Assembly: GCF_900177765.1 (NCBI RefSeq)
Contig: NZ_FXWI01000001.1
Coordinates: 744,001 to 808,000 of the forward strand
Origin: Agreia sp. VKM Ac-1783
Lineage (GTDB): Bacteria; Actinomycetota; Actinomycetes; Actinomycetales; Microbacteriaceae
DNA length: 64,000 nt
Direction of reading: 5' to 3'
Notes under the pieces: generated by a model
What the model saw: only the letters and a program-made list of their open reading frames with translations
Databases searched by the model: none
What the model was told of the DNA's origin: nothing
Shown: one piece after another, positions 61,231 to 64,000 of the stretch
Numbering within the stretch: position 1 is the first letter of the stretch
Layout: every line of letters starts with the position of its first letter
Made by a program: the position numbers and the translations under genes

Positions 61231-61278
61231 ATGGCGACGCCGCGGGATCGAGCATGAGCAGACAATGGAGCCCGTACC

Positions 61279-63330
61279 GTGAGCGAGACCGCAGTAGCCA
61301 CCCTGATCGATGGCGACGTCTCCGCGTTCACTTTCGGTTGCGACTACAACCCCGAGCAGTGGAGTCGAGAGACCTGGCTCGAGGACGCCCGCCTGATGAA
61401 CGAGGCCGGCGTGACGCTCGTGGCGCTGAACATCTTCGGTTGGGCGCAGCTCGAACCCGTGCGGGGCAGCTACGACTTCGATGCGCTCGACGCGATCATC
61501 GAGATCCTTCACGAGCACGGCATCGGCATCAACCTCGGCACCGCGACGGCGAGCCCGCCGCCGTGGTTCAGCGCCGACTACCCCGAATCGTTGCCGATGA
61601 TGGCCGACGGCACGACGCGCGAGTTCGGTGGACGACAGGCGTTCTGCCCGAGTTCGCCTGCCTATCGAGAGCACGCGCTCGCACTCGTCGAGAAGATCGC
61701 CGAGCGCTACGGCGCGCATCCCGCCGTGCGCCTCTGGCACGTCTCCAACGAGATCGGATGTCACAACGCGCACTGCTACTGCGACATCTCGTCCCACGCC
61801 TTCCGTGGCTGGCTCGAGGAGCGCTACGGCAGCATCGACGAGCTGAATGCCGCCTGGGGCACCTCGTTCTGGAGCCAGCGCTACGCGTCATGGGAGCACA
61901 TCCGCACGCCGAGGCTCACTGTGTCGACAGGCAACCCGGGACAGGCGCTCGACTTCATGCGGTTCAGCTCGGACGAGCTGCTCGCGCACTACAAGGCGGA
62001 GCAGGCGATCCTCCGCAGACACAGCTCCGCACCCGTCACGACGAACTTCATGGTCACCGCGCACATCCGCAATCAGGACTACTGGGCGTGGGCGCCACAC
62101 ATGGACGTCGTCGCCAACGACCACTACCTCGACCACCGCCTGGGCGACCCGCGATCCGAACTGTCGTTCGCGGCGGATGCGACGCGCGGCCTGGCCGGCG
62201 GCCGCCCCTGGATGCTCATGGAGCAGGCGACCTCGGCGGTCAACTGGCAGCCGCTCAACATCGCCAAAGCACCGGGCGAGATGATCCGCAACACTCTCAG
62301 TCACGTCGCTCGTGGCGCAGACGGCATCAGCTTCTTCCAGTGGAGGGCGTCGCTGCAGGGGAGCGAGAAGTTCCACTCGGCGATGCTGCCGCACGCGGGA
62401 ACGGACTCGGGCGTCTGGCGCGAGGTCGTCGAGCTCGGAGACATCCTCACCCGTCTTGCCGAGGTCACCGGCAGCGTCGTCGACGCCGAGGTGGCCATCG
62501 TCTTCGACTGGCAGGCGTGGTGGGCCACCGACCTCGACTCGCATCCGTCGGTCGAGGTGCGCTACCTGGCACAGGTGCACGCGGCGTACAACGCTCTCCT
62601 CGGCGCCGGTGTCACGGTCGACATTGTGGCGCCGGGCGCTTCGCTCGCCGCCTACAAGCTCGTCGTCGTTCCGAGCCTCTACAGCGTCACGGATGCCGCG
62701 GCCCAGACTCTGGCCGACTATGTGGCGGCCGGCGGGCACACCGTGGTGACGTTCTTCAGCGGAATCGTGGACGAGCACGACCGGGTACGCCCAGGCGGTT
62801 ATCCCGGAGCCTTCCGCGAGCTCCTCGGCGTGAGGAGCGAGGAATTCGTTCCCCTGCACGCATCCACGGTTCTCGAGCTGAGCGACGGGCAGAGCGCTCG
62901 TCTGTGGTCGGAGCGCCTGCGGCTCGAGGGCGCAGAGGCGATCTCCGTCTTCGACAACGGCCCTGTCCCCGGAGTCCCTGCCGTCACGCGCAACTCGGTC
63001 GGCGGTGGAGTGGCGTGGTATCTCGCCACGGCCCTCGACGAGGCATCGCTCGCGGAGACGCTCATGCGTGCCGCCACCGAGGCGGGCGTTGCGGTACCCG
63101 TGGCGCACCCTGTCGGCGTGGAGATCGTGCGCCGGGTCGGAGCATCCGACAGCTGGGTGTTCATCATCAACCACACGGATGCCGCGTTCGAGTATCGAAC
63201 GCGTGGCACCGAGATTGTCACGGGCGCCGAGATCGGCACGCCCGCATCAGCTACGAACGAGACCGCGCAGAACGGCACGCTCGACGTGCCGGCCGGCGCG
63301 GTGCGCGTCGTGAGAGAGAGCAGGAACTAA
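61279..63330 (+). CDS. GH42 beta-galactosidase
   Basis: 683 residues, GTG start. The family A domain barrel has F-G-C-D-Y-N-P-E-Q-W near residues 14-23, acid/base Glu in H-V-S-N-E-I-G and nucleophile Glu in W-M-L-M-E-Q-A. The Cys-rich loop C-H-N-A-H-C-Y-C fits the GH42 zinc site. A trimerisation-type domain and small C-terminal domain follow. No signal peptide, so it acts in the cytosol on imported beta-galactosides. Confidence 0.94.
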   Translation: MSETAVATLIDGDVSAFTFGCDYNPEQWSRETWLEDARLMNEAGVTLVALNIFGWAQLEPVRGSYDFDALDAIIEILHEHGIGINLGTATASPPPWFSADYPESLPMMADGTTREFGGRQAFCPSSPAYREHALALVEKIAERYGAHPAVRLWHVSNEIGCHNAHCYCDISSHAFRGWLEERYGSIDELNAAWGTSFWSQRYASWEHIRTPRLTVSTGNPGQALDFMRFSSDELLAHYKAEQAILRRHSSAPVTTNFMVTAHIRNQDYWAWAPHMDVVANDHYLDHRLGDPRSELSFAADATRGLAGGRPWMLMEQATSAVNWQPLNIAKAPGEMIRNTLSHVARGADGISFFQWRASLQGSEKFHSAMLPHAGTDSGVWREVVELGDILTRLAEVTGSVVDAEVAIVFDWQAWWATDLDSHPSVEVRYLAQVHAAYNALLGAGVTVDIVAPGASLAAYKLVVVPSLYSVTDAAAQTLADYVAAGGHTVVTFFSGIVDEHDRVRPGGYPGAFRELLGVRSEEFVPLHASTVLELSDGQSARLWSERLRLEGAEAISVFDNGPVPGVPAVTRNSVGGGVAWYLATALDEASLAETLMRAATEAGVAVPVAHPVGVEIVRRVGASDSWVFIINHTDAAFEYRTRGTEIVTGAEIGTPASATNETAQNGTLDVPAGAVRVVRESRN

Positions 63331-63333
63331 GAA

Positions 63334-64000
63334 GTGACGACCACCTCGGTGCCGCGGCTGAAAGCCCGCCGCACACCCGTCAAACACAAGAGGGCGATTG
63401 CGATCTTCCTCGCTCCCTTTGCTGTGCTGTTCGCTGCCTTCTACCTCTTGCCGATCGGCTGGGCGATTGGGCAGTCCCTGCTCGTCGTCGAGCGCGACGG
63501 CACCTTCGGCAAGCCGGTCGAGGTCTTCGGCGGGCTGACCCAGTACATCCTGGTGTTCCAGAACGAGGCGTTCTGGGCATCCGTCGGCCGGGTCGCGCTG
63601 TTCGGCGTGGTGCAGGTGCCGGTGATGCTCGGCTTCGCGCTCGTTCTCGCTCTGCTGCTCGACTCGCCGCTCGTGAAGGGCAAGAAGTTCTTCCGACTGG
63701 CCTTCTTCGTGCCCTACGCCGTGCCCGGCGTCATCGCCGCCATCATGTGGGGCTACCTGTATTCGCCGAACCTCTCTCCGTTCGCCGCTTTCACCTCTGG
63801 ATTCGACCTGCTGGCGCCCGAGACGGTGCTCTGGTCGATCGCGAACGTGGTCACCTGGGTCTACGTCGGCTACAACATGCTCATCATCTACTCGGCGCTG
63901 CTCGCTCTGCCGAGCGAGATCTTCGAGGCGGCCAGACTCGACGGCGCCAACCAGCTGCAGATCGCGCTGTCGATCAAGATCCCGCTCGTGATGCCGGCGA
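63334..64000 (+). CDS. Sugar ABC transporter permease, MalF type (partial)
   Basis: GTG start three bases after the GH42 stop; the gene continues past the window. The visible 222 codons include a basic N-terminus, about five transmembrane helices and the beginning of the EAA loop (F-E-A-A-R-L-D-G-A-N-Q-L). It likely imports the substrate of the beta-galactosidase; no binding protein is seen before the window ends. Confidence 0.9.
   Translation, partial: MTTTSVPRLKARRTPVKHKRAIAIFLAPFAVLFAAFYLLPIGWAIGQSLLVVERDGTFGKPVEVFGGLTQYILVFQNEAFWASVGRVALFGVVQVPVMLGFALVLALLLDSPLVKGKKFFRLAFFVPYAVPGVIAAIMWGYLYSPNLSPFAAFTSGFDLLAPETVLWSIANVVTWVYVGYNMLIIYSALLALPSEIFEAARLDGANQLQIALSIKIPLVMPA

Noticed and set aside
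1-64000. CRISPR arrays, tRNA or rRNA genes, phage genes and insertion sequences
   Set aside because: No regularly spaced direct repeats, cloverleaf-like segments, transposase or integrase motifs were found by reading both strands; the dispersed repeats are tandem or hairpin units without spacers.

Overview
The window is high-GC, gene-dense actinobacterial DNA. Gene content (LepB, DUF2469, smc, ftsY, ffh and rpsP blocks; F420/LLM-type oxidoreductases; many GTG starts; many probable leaderless genes; dispersed CCCTGAGCYTGTCGAAGGG-type repeats) fits Micrococcales, most likely Microbacteriaceae. Genus cannot be fixed from sequence alone. No rRNA, tRNA, CRISPR array, prophage or insertion sequence was recognised. 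No gene-free stretch exceeds 300 bases.

Region 1 (1-14.0 kb) is a catabolic island. A minus-strand operon carries a cytosine-deaminase-like amidohydrolase, an NMT1/SsuA-type ABC importer (ATPase, permease, lipoprotein), an FAD-linked oxidase and the start of a creatininase-family amidohydrolase. Beside it lie an orphan ferredoxin-type reductase, an 8-oxoguanine-deaminase-like enzyme, XdhC, a molybdo-hydroxylase (separate FAD subunit plus a fused 2Fe-2S/Mo subunit) and a FadR-type regulator. Together these suggest uptake, deamination, ring hydroxylation and hydrolysis of a purine-like or other N-heterocyclic compound. The substrate is inferred.

Region 2 (14.1-29.9 kb) starts with a large secreted beta-helix protein and an SdpI-like membrane protein. 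It then holds a nearly complete molybdenum cofactor set: moaE-mogA-moaC-moeA on the minus strand, and an HTH-Mop regulator, modABC, moaA and moaD on the plus strand, with a moeZ-type MoeB-rhodanese further along. This would feed the molybdo-hydroxylase. A DinB-like protein, a small lipoprotein and a WXG100-domain protein (possible type VII secretion substrate and partner) are interspersed, and a GH114-like lipoprotein follows moeZ.

Region 3 (30-59.2 kb) is the conserved housekeeping backbone smc, lipB-lipA, ftsY, ffh, rpsP-khpA-rimM-trmD, rplS, lepB-rnhB, DUF2469, yraN-yifB-dprA. Accessory cassettes interrupt it: LLM oxidoreductases, a zinc alcohol dehydrogenase, an MFS-MarR pair, an M23 peptidase, a YbdK-type ligase, an XRE-cupin/NCS1/hydantoin-racemase set and map. 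The most notable insert is a hairpin-flanked AbiEi-DUF559 endonuclease-like gene between rimM and trmD. rimM and rnhB lack any ATG, GTG or TTG at the right place and seem to start at ATT and ATA.

Region 4 (59.2-64 kb) has an NmrA-like oxidoreductase and a galactoside module: a LacI regulator, a promoter with two identical LacI-type operators, a GH42 beta-galactosidase and the start of a sugar ABC permease that runs off the window.
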